Numbered from the stretch's first letter, positions 44,876 through 54,473 are shown. The stretch is DNA of 64,000 bases from Halomonas sp. 54_146 (GCF_001507855.1 NZ_LGEN01000004.1:86315-150314), one strand, 5' to 3'. Notes: generated from the letters alone by a model not told the origin. Translations and numbers: made by a program.

Positions 44876-46534
44876 ATGAATCTTCACCCGCTGCTTTCGG
44901 TCAACCCAAGTTCGCCTCAGACACCGTCTCAAGGTGCGCGTGGCGGCCAAGAATCGCCCAACGGTCTTTTCCGCCAGGCGCTTCTGAACGCCTCTGGCAC
45001 GCAAACTAGCTCATCGCTTAGCCCCCAGGCTGAAGCGGATAGCGGCCTAAACGACGCGTCACGTCAGGCGCGGCTCACTACCAGCGCCCAGGGGTTATCC
45101 GAAGCGCTAAACGTCGATGTCGAAAACCTCGCTGACGCCTTGGAAGCGCTGGGTATCGACCTCAGCGAAAGCGACCTATCTGCCGTACTGGCTCAGCTGC
45201 AAACGCCTAACGCTGATATATCCGCTGCTGCGTTAACCCTGGACGATGCAGAAACCTCAACGGGTCTTGACGAGATTGCATCACGTCTTGCGTTAATGGC
45301 CTCGTTTGACGATAGCCGCCCGCTACAGCCAGCACCATCGGCAGCACTGGAAACTATCGCTGAACAGCTAAATATCGATCAACGCGAAGCAGCGCAGCTG
45401 GTATCAGCCTTGAGTGCGCTGATGGCTCAAAGCCAGCCAGTTCAAAGCCAGCCAGCTCAAAACCTGGGTGCTTACCCATCACAGGCCATTCAGCCCGCCG
45501 CACTGGAAACCATCGCTGAACAGCTGAATATCGATCAAAGCGAAGCAGCGCAGCTGGTATCAGCCTTGAATGCACTGATGGCTCAAAGCCAGTCAGTTCA
45601 AAGCCAGCCAGCTCAAAACCTGGGTGCTTACCCATCACAGGCCATTCAGCCCGCCGCACTGGAAACCATCGCTGAACAGCTGAATATTGATCAACGCGAA
45701 GCAGCGCAGCTGGTATCAGCCTTGAGTGCGCTGATGGCTCAAAATCAGCCGGCTCAAAGCCAGCCAGTTCAAAGCCAAGTAGCCCAAAATCAGAGCGCTC
45801 ACACGGTGGCGATTAATTCCGCTCGCCTGCCCAGCGTTGATAAGCTCCCTGTTGATCTAAATACAACGCCTCGTCCTGGTAATTTCTTAGCACAGCTCAA
45901 CACTAGCAGCGCATCACCGCAGGTCAGTAGCGAGGCACTGATGAGTGCCCTGCTAACGCTGGAAGGTGCGGCTAAAGCTAGCCCGGCGGGTGAACAGTTA
46001 TTCACCAGCCCATCATTGACTGCTAATCAACCACCGTTAACATCATCACAGGCTGCCCAGGGTTTTGCCCCTACAGTGCCTCCGACCCAGGCTTCTTTAA
46101 GCACGCCCGTTACGAGTAACGCCTGGCCACAGCAGTTGAGCCAACAGCTGGTGCAGATTTCTCAGCGCGGTGGCGAGCAGCATGTCCAGATGCAGCTCCA
46201 CCCTGCAGAGCTAGGACCGCTTTCCATCTCACTGAAGTTTAGTGAGCAGGGCGCTCAGGCGCATTTCTTATCGACACACGCCCAGGTAAGGCAAGTGCTT
46301 GAACAAGCGATTCCCCAATTAAGGGAAGCGCTGGCTGAACAAGGTATTTCGCTCGGTGAGACGTCTGTAGGCGAACAGCGAGACCCTAATACCCAGGGCT
46401 TCGCCCAATCAGGCGGCAAGCAAGGCAGTCAAGCCGGCGGTGACAACGGCGATATCGGCCTGGATGAAACACCCGCCCTAAGCGCGGAAAGCAGCCCGCT
46501 GATACTGGATGGGCGGGTCGACCTTTACGCTTAG
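44876..46534 (+). CDS. fliK: Flagellar hook-length control protein FliK (with tandem repeats)
   Basis: FliK (552 residues) acts as a molecular ruler during hook growth and triggers the FlhB switch. The C-terminal Flg_hook domain is clear: QHVQMQLHPAELGPLSISL, QVRQVLEQAIPQLREALAEQGI. The central region contains almost three copies of a 52-residue unit (about residues 157-298), each starting ALETIAEQLNID and including AAQLVSAL plus a Gln/Ser/Pro-rich stretch. Since ruler length can set hook length, changes in repeat number could matter. It follows fliJ by 19 bases. Confidence 0.95.
   Translation: MNLHPLLSVNPSSPQTPSQGARGGQESPNGLFRQALLNASGTQTSSSLSPQAEADSGLNDASRQARLTTSAQGLSEALNVDVENLADALEALGIDLSESDLSAVLAQLQTPNADISAAALTLDDAETSTGLDEIASRLALMASFDDSRPLQPAPSAALETIAEQLNIDQREAAQLVSALSALMAQSQPVQSQPAQNLGAYPSQAIQPAALETIAEQLNIDQSEAAQLVSALNALMAQSQSVQSQPAQNLGAYPSQAIQPAALETIAEQLNIDQREAAQLVSALSALMAQNQPAQSQPVQSQVAQNQSAHTVAINSARLPSVDKLPVDLNTTPRPGNFLAQLNTSSASPQVSSEALMSALLTLEGAAKASPAGEQLFTSPSLTANQPPLTSSQAAQGFAPTVPPTQASLSTPVTSNAWPQQLSQQLVQISQRGGEQHVQMQLHPAELGPLSISLKFSEQGAQAHFLSTHAQVRQVLEQAIPQLREALAEQGISLGETSVGEQRDPNTQGFAQSGGKQGSQAGGDNGDIGLDETPALSAESSPLILDGRVDLYA
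45344..45770 (+). repeat. 156-bp tandem repeat inside fliK
   Basis: Copies start at 45344, 45500 and 45656, each offset by exactly 156 bases (52 codons); the third is partial. The copies are nearly identical at the DNA level, pointing to recent duplication or ongoing homogenisation. Confidence 0.92.
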
Positions 46535-46661
46535 CAGCGGCACACAAGTTAGCTAAACCAAAAGATAGGCTTGCCAAATGAGCCTGTTCATTTCATCACT
46601 GGCATTCGCTTTAGGCATAATACGTTGCTAGTGATACGCATGGAGTTCACGGGAATCACAA

Positions 46662-47138
46662 ATGGCAGAAAAAACCAGCGGGTCAAAAAAACTGCTCTGG
46701 GTAATGATTATCCTGGTCTTGCTGTCCTCAGCAGGCGCAGCAGCGGCTATTTATATGGTAATCGATCAGCGTGATAGCGGCTCACAGGGTGGCGAGATGA
46801 GCCAGGTGATAGAGCGCCAATCACCTATTTTCATGCGCATTGAACCCTTTACCGTTAACCTTGCCGATGACAATTATGGCTCACGCCTACTTTACACAGG
46901 CGTGACCCTTCGCGTGGGCAATGAGGAAAGTAAAGCAATTTTAGAAGAACATATGCCCCAAGTGCGCAGCCGTTTGCTAATGCTGCTCTCTGGCAAGCAG
47001 GCCGGTGAACTTACCTCACCGGAAGGTAAGCAACAGCTTGCCCAAGCGATTATTGATCGTCTGAATGTCCCGCTCACAGAAAACCAGCCGCCGCTTGATT
47101 TGCGTGAAGTCTTATTCACCGAATTTATTGTGCAATAA
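46662..47138 (+). CDS. fliL: Flagellar basal body-associated protein FliL
   Basis: FliL (158 residues) supports stator function around the motor. One N-terminal membrane helix (LLWVMIILVLLSSAGAAAAIYMVI) is followed by a periplasmic domain with the family pattern FTVNLADDNYGSRLLYTGVTL and ending REVLFTEFIVQ. A gap of 127 bases separates it from fliK; no convincing promoter was resolved there. Confidence 0.95.
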   Translation: MAEKTSGSKKLLWVMIILVLLSSAGAAAAIYMVIDQRDSGSQGGEMSQVIERQSPIFMRIEPFTVNLADDNYGSRLLYTGVTLRVGNEESKAILEEHMPQVRSRLLMLLSGKQAGELTSPEGKQQLAQAIIDRLNVPLTENQPPLDLREVLFTEFIVQ

Positions 47139-47159
47139 TCTCGGGAACTGGAGCCGTTC

Positions 47160-48215
47160 ATGTCACAGGACGATCTACTGTCCCAGGAAGAAATTGACGC
47201 CCTACTGAAGGGCGTCAGTGGAGACGATGAGTCACCATCCTCCTCGTCTCAACATCAAGAAGAGTCACGCATCAAGCCTTACGACCCATCCACTCAGCAT
47301 CGAGTGATCCGTGAGCGCCTGCATGCCCTGGATTTTATTAATGAGCGTTTTGCGCGTTACTTCCGCAATGGGCTATTTAACTTATTGCGTCGTAGTGCTG
47401 ATATCACCGTAGAGTCGGTTCGCTATCAAAGTTTTAGCGAGTTCTCACGTAATGTGCCCGTGCCAACCAACTTGAACATTGTGTCAATGAAACCATTGCG
47501 CGGTTCAGCGCTGGTGGTATTCCCGCCTAACCTAGTGTTTATGGTGGTAGATAACCTTTTTGGTGGCGATGGGCGCTTTGTCACCAAGTCAGACGGCCGA
47601 GAATTTACCAACACTGAACAGCGCATTATCCAGCGCCTGCTTAACCTTGCGATGGACGCCTACCAAGAAGCCTGGAAAGTGGTTTATCCGTTGGATATCA
47701 GTTTTTTACGTTCAGAAGTACAGTCGAAGTTTGCTAATATAACGAATTCACCCAATGAAATTGTCGTGAATACCAAGTTCAATATTGAAGTGGGTAATTT
47801 ATCTAGCAATTTCCAGATTTGCATGCCTTACGCCATGATTGAGCCTCTGCGTGATTTACTGGCGAACCCGATTAACGACAGCAATCACGACCAAGACGGC
47901 AGCTGGTCGCGCCGCATGGCGAGCGAACTGCGCCAGTCAGAAGTCGAATTAGTCGCTGAGTTTGCTCAAATACCCAGCCGCATTGCCCATGTCATGGGGT
48001 TGAAAAAAGGCGACGTGTTGCCGCTAGAAATTCCTAGCACTATTACAGCGCGTGTTGATGGTGTGCCCGTAATGCAGTGTGAGTACGGGAGCCAACGTCA
48101 GCAGCACGCACTACGTGTGTTACATATGATCGACCATGCCGCTATAAATAACGCATCGTCCAAGGACTTTATTAAAGGGCCTACACGACAGAAAGCCAAG
48201 GAATCCAAAGCATGA
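47160..48215 (+). CDS. fliM: Flagellar motor switch protein FliM
   Basis: FliM (351 residues) is the C-ring component that binds CheY-P. The N-terminal CheY-binding segment is visible (DLLSQEEIDALLKGV), followed by the middle domain (INERFARYFRNGLFNLLRRSADI, PLRGSALVVFPPNLVFMVVD) and a C-terminal SpoA-like domain (GLKKGDVLPLEIPSTITARVDGVPV). GGAG stands 6 bases before the ATG. Its stop overlaps the fliN ATG (ATGA). Confidence 0.97.
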   Translation: MSQDDLLSQEEIDALLKGVSGDDESPSSSSQHQEESRIKPYDPSTQHRVIRERLHALDFINERFARYFRNGLFNLLRRSADITVESVRYQSFSEFSRNVPVPTNLNIVSMKPLRGSALVVFPPNLVFMVVDNLFGGDGRFVTKSDGREFTNTEQRIIQRLLNLAMDAYQEAWKVVYPLDISFLRSEVQSKFANITNSPNEIVVNTKFNIEVGNLSSNFQICMPYAMIEPLRDLLANPINDSNHDQDGSWSRRMASELRQSEVELVAEFAQIPSRIAHVMGLKKGDVLPLEIPSTITARVDGVPVMQCEYGSQRQQHALRVLHMIDHAAINNASSKDFIKGPTRQKAKESKA

Positions 48216-48736
48216 CTGATCCCAATAAGCCTAATCAGAACGTCTCTGAAGACGATTGGGCGGATGCCATGTCTGAGCAAGAAGAAACGTCATCCAGTGC
48301 CGATGCCGCCAGTGAAGAAGAAGACCCCTGGGCGGCCGCCATGGCTGAACAAGAAGCGGCTGAGGAAAGCGAAGACGCTACTGCGGTACCAGAAGAAACT
48401 GAAGCGCCTGCCGCCAAAGTGGCCAGTGACGATATTTTTCGCCCTTTAAGCCCAGATAGCGGTGCCTCACAGGCCCGAGAACTGGAAATGATCATGGATA
48501 TCCCGGTGAAACTCACCGTGGAACTAGGGCGCACCAAGCTAACCATCAAGCAACTGCTGGAGTTAGCTCAGGGCTCGGTCATCGAGCTAGATGGCTTGGC
48601 AGGCGAGCCGATGGATATCTTAATTAATGGCTACCTGATCGCTCAGGGTGAAGTGGTTGTTATTGAAGATAAGTATGGTATCCGTATTACTGAAATTATC
48701 ACGCCTTCTGAACGTATTCATAAATTGAACCGATGA
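48212..48736 (+). CDS. fliN: Flagellar motor switch protein FliN (extended acidic N-terminus)
   Basis: FliN (174 residues) is the lowest C-ring component and docks FliH. The C-terminal SpoA domain is highly typical (MDIPVKLTVELGRTKLTI, GLAGEPMDILINGYLIAQGEV, ITEIITPSERIHKL). The N-terminal part is acidic and holds two copies of a WA-x-AM-x-EQE motif (DWADAMSEQE near residue 15, PWAAAMAEQE near 40), where enteric FliN has one (LWAEALSEQ). It is longer than the enteric protein (137). It overlaps fliO by 4 bases. Confidence 0.96.
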   Translation: MTDPNKPNQNVSEDDWADAMSEQEETSSSADAASEEEDPWAAAMAEQEAAEESEDATAVPEETEAPAAKVASDDIFRPLSPDSGASQARELEMIMDIPVKLTVELGRTKLTIKQLLELAQGSVIELDGLAGEPMDILINGYLIAQGEVVVIEDKYGIRITEIITPSERIHKLNR

Positions 48737-49173
48737 GCGTGGCAACTCCCCCAACGCAGAACGGCTCGCTTGATGCGCTGGGTAACAGTGGCGAGGCGCT
48801 GATAGGCATGGCCGTTCTAGGTAAAACAGCGGCCGCTCTGGCACTGGTCATTGCGATTATTTTGATCTGCACGGCGCTGTTAAAGCGCTGGAACAACCAT
48901 AGCAATCGCCATGGTGCTCATTTACGCATTGTGGGCAGCACCGCTGTTGGCAATCGAGAACGTATCGTTATCGTTGAGGTAGAAGATACCTGGCTGGTTG
49001 TCGGCGTTGGCGGCGGGCGCGTTACTCTATTGCACGAGCGCCCTGCAGCAGAAGAACGCCCACCAAGTGCCGCGGCTGCGCCTTCACGTTTTTCGCAAAG
49101 CCTCTCAAAAGCGCTAGCCACCCACCGCCGCCGTGACTCATCCGCGCCCTCCGACCCACATCAGACGCCATGA
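48733..49173 (+). CDS. fliO: Flagellar export protein FliO
   Basis: FliO (146 residues) assists assembly of the FliP/Q/R export gate. One membrane helix ([20 protein letters not shown], about 33-52) precedes a small domain with the family pattern [21 protein letters not shown] and [16 protein letters not shown]. The tail is Pro/Ser/Arg-rich. Low conservation is usual for FliO; position between fliN and fliP with ATGA overlaps on both sides supports it. Confidence 0.93.
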   Translation: MSVATPPTQNGSLDALGNSGEALIGMAVLGKTAAALALVIAIILICTALLKRWNNHSNRHGAHLRIVGSTAVGNRERIVIVEVEDTWLVVGVGGGRVTLLHERPAAEERPPSAAAAPSRFSQSLSKALATHRRRDSSAPSDPHQTP

Positions 49174-49958
49174 GGCAACGGATGCACCTTTATTGGCCCT
49201 GTATTTTTAAAAGCAAGCCACTCGCTCTATGGCTGTTTATTGTTGCCGCTTGCGTTATAGCAGGCCCGGTAAACGCACAGCAGATACCTGGCATTATTTC
49301 TCAGCCGCTAGATGATGGTGGCCAGCAGTGGTCGCTCTCGCTACAGACCCTTCTCTTTCTAAGCTCGCTGGCTTTTTTGCCTTCAATGCTGCTAATGATG
49401 ACGAGTTTTACTCGCATCATCATTGTGCTAAGCCTATTACGCACGGCAATGGGCACCCAAGCCACACCGCCTAACCAGGTGTTATTAGGCATCGCGCTGT
49501 TTTTAACTTTTTTTATTATGTCGCCGGTGTTAGCGCAGGTGTATGACAACGCCTGGGTGCCGCTAACCAATGAAACCATTAACTTTGAAGAGTTTTTGCT
49601 ACTCGCCCAAGGGCCATTTCGCGAATTTATGCTCGCACAGACCCGCGAACCTGACCTTGCGCTTTTCGTGCGCTTGGCAGATGTAGGCCCGATGCAAGGC
49701 CCTGAAGATCTGCCAATGCGGGTATTGCTGCCCGCCTTTGTAACGAGTGAGCTGAAAACCGCCTTTCAAATTGGCTTCACTATTTTTATTCCCTTCTTAA
49801 TTATTGACCTGGTGGTGGCCAGCACGCTGATGGCACTGGGGATGATGATGGTCCCGCCCATTACTATCTCGTTACCGTTTAAACTAATGTTGTTCATCTT
49901 GGTGGATGGCTGGCAGCTTATTATCGGCTCAATGGCAGAAAGCTTTTACATGATATAG
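49170..49958 (+). CDS. fliP: Flagellar export gate protein FliP
   Basis: FliP (262 residues) forms the core of the export gate with FliQ and FliR. A cleavable signal peptide is followed by the family signatures [58 protein letters not shown] and [20 protein letters not shown]. The first ATG (49170) overlaps the fliO stop; an alternative ATG is at 49182. Confidence 0.97.
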   Translation: MRQRMHLYWPCIFKSKPLALWLFIVAACVIAGPVNAQQIPGIISQPLDDGGQQWSLSLQTLLFLSSLAFLPSMLLMMTSFTRIIIVLSLLRTAMGTQATPPNQVLLGIALFLTFFIMSPVLAQVYDNAWVPLTNETINFEEFLLLAQGPFREFMLAQTREPDLALFVRLADVGPMQGPEDLPMRVLLPAFVTSELKTAFQIGFTIFIPFLIIDLVVASTLMALGMMMVPPITISLPFKLMLFILVDGWQLIIGSMAESFYMI

Positions 49959-49976
49959 CGGCTGGCTAAGATCGCT

Positions 49977-50000
49977 TTTATCGACAGTTTTTATCGACAG
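49977..50000 (+). repeat. 13-bp period direct repeat between fliP and fliQ
   Basis: TTTATCGACAG occurs at 49977-49987 and again at 49990-50000. It lies in the 90-base gap, well before the fliQ ribosome-binding site, and does not form a hairpin. Confidence 0.7.
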
Positions 50001-50048
50001 CTTTTCCAAACAGGCCGCGTCGTTTCTACGACATAAAGGATTCACACT

Positions 50049-50318
50049 ATGACCCCTGAAATGGTGATGAGCATTGCCTACCAAGGCATGCGTGTAACGC
50101 TTTTTCTTGCCGGCCCCATGCTGCTGGCGGCGCTATTCACCGGCCTTATCATCAGCCTGTTTCAAGCCGCGACACAAATAAACGAAATGACGCTAACCTT
50201 TATTCCTAAAATTCTGGCGGTGTTTGCCGTATTGGTGCTTGCAGGCCCCTGGCTGCTTGGATTAATTACGGACTTTACCCAGCGGCTATTTACCAACATT
50301 CCCAATATGGTGATGTAA
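50049..50318 (+). CDS. fliQ: Flagellar export gate protein FliQ
   Basis: FliQ (89 residues) is a two-helix membrane protein of the export gate. MTPEMVMSIAYQGMRVTLFLAGPMLLAAL, GLIISLFQAATQINEMTLTFIPK and a second hydrophobic helix match the family exactly in length and motif. AAAGGA lies upstream of the ATG. Confidence 0.96.
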   Translation: MTPEMVMSIAYQGMRVTLFLAGPMLLAALFTGLIISLFQAATQINEMTLTFIPKILAVFAVLVLAGPWLLGLITDFTQRLFTNIPNMVM

Positions 50319-50322
50319 CGCG

Positions 50323-51114
50323 ATGGTAGAAGTCACTTTCGCACAGCTGCAAGGGTGGCTAGTGGCTTTTTTATGGCCGTTTGCGCGCATCACTGCCTTC
50401 TTGGCGGCGTCTCCCCTCTGGGGGCACGGCAGCGTGCCTAATCAAGCGAAAGTAGGTCTTGCCGCTCTTATTGCAATTGTTATTGCACCGATATTACCGG
50501 CCATGCCAGACGTTGCTGTTATGTCTTGGGCGGGCGTCGGCATTATGATCGAACAAATTCTTATCGGCTTAGCCATCGGCCTTGTGATGCATATTATCTT
50601 TGCTGTCGTTCAGGCGGCGGGGGATTTTATCGGCCTGCAAATGGGCTTGGCCTTTGCGAGCTTTTTTGACACATCGAGTGGTACCAACATTATGGTGCTG
50701 TCTCGTATCCTTTATATGATAACGCTGCTGATGTTTTTAGCATTTAACGGCCATTTGATGGTGCTGGAAACCTTGGTAATGAGCTTCCAGACGCTGCCGA
50801 TTGGTATTGGCACCTTTAACCCCGGCGCTTTTGAGCTACTCGCCCGCTATGCAGGCACGATTTTCGCTTCGGGTATGTTATTGGCGCTACCGCTAGTGGG
50901 CTCTCTACTGACAATCAATTTGGCGCTGGGTATACTCAACCGCTCTGCGCCGCAGCTAACGGTTTTCAATATCGGCTTTCCCACCTCTCTTATTGTGGGT
51001 CTGATATTAATGATGGTGCTAATGACCGACATTAGCCGCTTCCTGCAGCGTTTATTTAGCCAGGGGCTGGCATTTATGCAGGAGCTAATTGAAACAATGG
51101 CACCGCTAACCTAA
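50323..51114 (+). CDS. fliR: Flagellar export gate protein FliR
   Basis: FliR (263 residues, about six membrane helices) completes the export gate. Family motifs are WPFARITAFLAASPLWGHGSVPNQAKVGLA, GDFIGLQMGLAFASFFDTSSG and FNIGFPTSLIVGL. It begins 4 bases after fliQ and ends the fliF-R run at a terminator. Confidence 0.96.
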   Translation: MVEVTFAQLQGWLVAFLWPFARITAFLAASPLWGHGSVPNQAKVGLAALIAIVIAPILPAMPDVAVMSWAGVGIMIEQILIGLAIGLVMHIIFAVVQAAGDFIGLQMGLAFASFFDTSSGTNIMVLSRILYMITLLMFLAFNGHLMVLETLVMSFQTLPIGIGTFNPGAFELLARYAGTIFASGMLLALPLVGSLLTINLALGILNRSAPQLTVFNIGFPTSLIVGLILMMVLMTDISRFLQRLFSQGLAFMQELIETMAPLT

Positions 51115-51150
51115 AACGACCATGCTTTGTATAATAAAACATGGTCGTTT
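51114..51150. terminator. Bidirectional terminator between fliR and flgL
   Basis: An 11-bp perfect inverted repeat (AAACGACCATG at 51114-51124, CATGGTCGTTT at 51140-51150) encloses a 15-base AT-rich loop. A T run ends the stem on each strand, suitable for stopping the convergent fliR and flgL transcripts. Confidence 0.7.
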
Positions 51151-51182
51151 GGCTCGACTGTACAGTAAGCGCTAAGTGCTTA

Positions 51183-52460
51183 TTACATATAGTTAAATAA
51201 CGATAAACCTTTAATGTCGACAAACGCTTTTTGCGCTGCCTGCAGGCCTACTTGGCGCAAGCTGTATTCAGAAATCGCCTCTACGTAGTCAAGATCCACC
51301 AAATCCGACAGCGTTTGCTCATAGTTCAGCATACGGTTACTACCGACAGCATCGATAACATCAAGCTCGTTCAGGCGCGCCCCAGCCGATGCGCGTACCG
51401 TCAACACATTATCTAGAGCGTTGTCTAAATCGCGCATTGAGGTATTTAAAGTGTTACGCAAATCAGCTTTTTTGGTCGGGTTGTCAGCGGGGTTTTCCAA
51501 TACGCGAATGGCTTCTTCCATGGTGCGGAAAAGGTCAGCACCACGAACATCGCCACCGGACTGGGCAACCAGGATTTCATCGCCGTCTGCAGGAGTACCT
51601 GAAAGAGTAATATTCAAACCGCCGAAACTCAACTGCTGATCGTTACCAGTGTAAGGGTAGGTAGTTTCACCATCTCCCTCTAGATCAATAGCCTCCCAAG
51701 CACCATCATCAAGGCGTTGAACGCTGTACATAGAATTGCCGCCCGCGTCCTCACTAAAAACAACCCGGAAGTTCTCTCCATAACCATCATCATTGACATC
51801 AAGAGTCTGCGGCCCGCGAAATGTCACGTTACCTTCATTAAGGGTGCCATCTTCTTTCTTTGCTTCAGCTATATAGCCCGCACCACTGGGCACGCTCTGA
51901 AAAATAGACTCGCCGTTTTCGGTGACAGGCATTAGCCTTGAGGCATCAACACGCTGTTCACGGGCCTTGCTATCCCCGTTATAAACCACAAACTCATCGC
52001 CATCAGCATTGGTTTGCTTTACAAACGGCGGAGCGCTATCTTTATAGCCACCAAACAAATACCGGCCGTTGCCATCGGTGGCGTTCGCTTGGCCGATCAT
52101 CGTTTCGTAAATACCTTTGAGCTCACTGGAAATTGACTCACGGTCAACATCACTCAAAGTGTCACTCGATGCCTGAATCAACAGCGTTTTAGCGCTGGTG
52201 ACTGCATCACTGACACTGTTCAAAATACTTTCTGTCTGCGACAGAGAGTTACGCGCCGATATCCGCGCATCTGAATATTGTTCGGTAACCGCTTTCGCCT
52301 GGTCCACGGTTACCGCACGCGAGGCCGCCTGTGGGTCGTCGGATGGGTTAACAACGCGGCGGCCGCTAGCGATCTGCTGGCTGACATTCATCAGATCGCT
52401 TTGCTGGCGGTTCATCGACGCCGTGCTTTGCTCAAACATGGTAATGGTACTAATACGCAT
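51183..52460 (-). CDS. flgL: Flagellar hook-filament junction protein FlgL (HAP3)
   Basis: FlgL (425 residues) is the second junction protein between hook and filament. The flagellin-like N-terminus (MRISTITMFEQSTASMNRQ, SGRRVVNPSDDPQAASRAV) and C-terminus (LVDLDYVEAISEYSLRQVGLQAAQKAFVDIKGLSLFNYM) form the D0/D1 helices; the centre is variable. GGGAG stands 8 bases before the ATG at 52460; a GTG one codon upstream is possible. It follows flgK by 16 bases. Confidence 0.95.
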   Translation of the reverse strand: MRISTITMFEQSTASMNRQQSDLMNVSQQIASGRRVVNPSDDPQAASRAVTVDQAKAVTEQYSDARISARNSLSQTESILNSVSDAVTSAKTLLIQASSDTLSDVDRESISSELKGIYETMIGQANATDGNGRYLFGGYKDSAPPFVKQTNADGDEFVVYNGDSKAREQRVDASRLMPVTENGESIFQSVPSGAGYIAEAKKEDGTLNEGNVTFRGPQTLDVNDDGYGENFRVVFSEDAGGNSMYSVQRLDDGAWEAIDLEGDGETTYPYTGNDQQLSFGGLNITLSGTPADGDEILVAQSGGDVRGADLFRTMEEAIRVLENPADNPTKKADLRNTLNTSMRDLDNALDNVLTVRASAGARLNELDVIDAVGSNRMLNYEQTLSDLVDLDYVEAISEYSLRQVGLQAAQKAFVDIKGLSLFNYM

Positions 52461-52476
52461 CACTTAAGCTCCCGAA

Positions 52477-54408
52477 TTAACCGCGCAGGTTCAAGATGGT
52501 GTCCATCAGCGCTCCTGCGGTGTCAATTACACGCGCGTTAGCTTGATAGTACTGTTGGTAACGAATTAAGTTAGCGGCTTCTTCGTCCAAATTAACCCCT
52601 GATTCTGATTGCTGTACCGCACGCAATTGATCGGTTAAGCCTTGACGAGCATCTAAATTAACTTGGGTGATATTAGTACGATTGCCGACATCGCTAACCA
52701 TGGAGGCATAGGCACCGCTAACAGAGGCTGAGCCTCCCACCACTGCCTCACTCTGCAACTTTTGCAAAGCTAATGCGTTACGGTTATCACCCGAGGCCGC
52801 GATAATGTTTTCGGTAACCGTCAACGTCGCCGTTTCATCAGTGGCCGGGAGTGAGGTAGAGGTAAGCGTAAAGCTCATCCCATCTATTTCAACCGTTTTG
52901 TTCTCTTCTAAATCTAAAATGTTATCTACATCAAAAGGTTGACCATCAATGCGGATCGTCGAATCCGGTGGTGTTACTGTTAACTTGCCCTCTGAATCCA
53001 GCCTTAACGTATACTCTTTATGGTTAGAGAATGCCCCTGGCGACATCTTTAGGTCATCAACGGCTAAATCACCCGAGTGTTTAAATGAAGTAAGAGAACT
53101 GCCTTCTTCACCGTCTAAGCCTGCATCACCTGCGGCTATTTTATCCCCGTCCGTAATCGCCACCTTCATATCCTGGCCGGCGCGACGAACAGGCTGAATT
53201 TCGAACTTATCGCCATTCTGTGGCGTACTCTCAAAGGCAACATTAACGCCACCAAAGGACAGTACTCCGCCATCCAATGTGAAGTCCACCTCGTCACCAC
53301 TGTCATTACGTGTCACGCTATACGCGTCATTGCGATAACTGATGGTGTAGTCTGTAGCGCGTAGCTCATCAATATTATCAGTATCGAATTCAACGGATGC
53401 TATTTCAGAGGCATTGCCTTTATAGCTGTATCCTAGAGGCTTACTTAGTTCAAAGAAGTCCCCACCCAATTCGCCATCCAGGTCCACGCCCTTTTTATGC
53501 TGATCGTTAAAGGCAACCGAGAGCGAAACCGCCAACTGGCCAATCTGGTTCTGGGTTTTGTCTAGGGTTTCTGAGCGAAATGACAACAAGCCGCCCAATG
53601 CCCCGCCTTTAATAGTCGATTCATTTAGCTGAGTCAGATTGCCACCGCCATCGCGGTAACCGATTACCGTACGCTGGGGGTCATAATCAGCCTGCATCGC
53701 TTCAAGTTGGAATGAGTTCGTTCCTGTGACTAGCGGCTGGCCATTGGGCAGGCTGATATTATACGTTTTACCATCCTGTACATTCAGGCGTAAATCCATG
53801 CGCTCGTTAAGCTCAGACACTAAGTGGTCACGCTGGTTGAGAAGGCTATTGGGTGCCTCGCCAGTGCGCGCACGCGCTAAGGCAATCTCTTTATTTAAAC
53901 CCGCAATTTGTTCAGCAGTATTATTGATTTGGGTAATTTCATCTTTAATCTGGTTATTAATATTGCTCTGCATATCTTGCAGATAGCCATCAAACGAGCG
54001 GAACTGTGAGCTCAAGGTATTGGCGGTGCCCATTACGCCTTGGCGTGCTGCAGGATCAGATGGCGCACTAGCTAGGTCTTCCAACGATGAGAAAAAATCC
54101 TGCATTAATGGCGCTAGACCCGCTGCGCGATCAGCTAACAGGTTATCAATCTGGGTTACTTGGTTGTAATAGGTGTTCAGCGCGCTTGACTGCGTTTTGG
54201 CACTGTTTAACTGATTGGCAACATAGGTGTTGAACTGTCGTTCAATATCATTGACCTTTACGCCCCCCGTACCAGAGCTGCCTTGACCCAGCTGGGTAAG
54301 CTCACGGTTATAGCCTGGCGTATAGACGTTGCTAATATTATTACTAGTCGTATTCAGGGCATTCTGCGCGGCATTGAGGCCGCTCAAGCCGATCGAAAAC
54401 ATGCTCAT
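52477..54408 (-). CDS. flgK: Flagellar hook-associated protein FlgK (HAP1)
   Basis: FlgK (643 residues) is the first hook-filament junction protein. MSMFSIGLSGLNAAQNALNTTSNNISNVYTPGYNRE is the typical rod/hook-type start and the C-terminus (VNLDEEAANLIRYQQYYQANARVIDTAGALMDTIL) the typical end. The middle is an Asp/Gly-rich variable region of lower GC. AAGGA stands 8 bases before the ATG. A sigma-28 promoter lies directly upstream. Confidence 0.96.
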   Translation of the reverse strand: MSMFSIGLSGLNAAQNALNTTSNNISNVYTPGYNRELTQLGQGSSGTGGVKVNDIERQFNTYVANQLNSAKTQSSALNTYYNQVTQIDNLLADRAAGLAPLMQDFFSSLEDLASAPSDPAARQGVMGTANTLSSQFRSFDGYLQDMQSNINNQIKDEITQINNTAEQIAGLNKEIALARARTGEAPNSLLNQRDHLVSELNERMDLRLNVQDGKTYNISLPNGQPLVTGTNSFQLEAMQADYDPQRTVIGYRDGGGNLTQLNESTIKGGALGGLLSFRSETLDKTQNQIGQLAVSLSVAFNDQHKKGVDLDGELGGDFFELSKPLGYSYKGNASEIASVEFDTDNIDELRATDYTISYRNDAYSVTRNDSGDEVDFTLDGGVLSFGGVNVAFESTPQNGDKFEIQPVRRAGQDMKVAITDGDKIAAGDAGLDGEEGSSLTSFKHSGDLAVDDLKMSPGAFSNHKEYTLRLDSEGKLTVTPPDSTIRIDGQPFDVDNILDLEENKTVEIDGMSFTLTSTSLPATDETATLTVTENIIAASGDNRNALALQKLQSEAVVGGSASVSGAYASMVSDVGNRTNITQVNLDARQGLTDQLRAVQQSESGVNLDEEAANLIRYQQYYQANARVIDTAGALMDTILNLRG

Positions 54409-54446
54409 GGTTCAATTCCTTAGGCCGATACCTATCTATGTTTTAA

Positions 54447-54473
54447 GTATCGGCTCTGCGCAGAAAAACTTGA
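54447..54473 (-). promoter_or_regulatory. FliA (sigma-28) promoter of flgKL
   Basis: The minus strand reads TCAA (54473-54470), 15 bases, GCCGATAC (54454-54447). The upstream element continues TCAAGTTT, one change from TAAAGTTT. It lies about 39 bases before the flgK ATG, inside the gap after flgJ, so flgKL can be expressed apart from the flgB-J genes. Confidence 0.82.

Noticed and set aside
54405..54431. Divergent plus-strand sigma-28 promoter at the flgK leader
   Set aside because: GCCGATAC is present on the plus strand but the -35 position reads TCAT and there is no plus-strand gene downstream. Only the minus-strand site is accepted.
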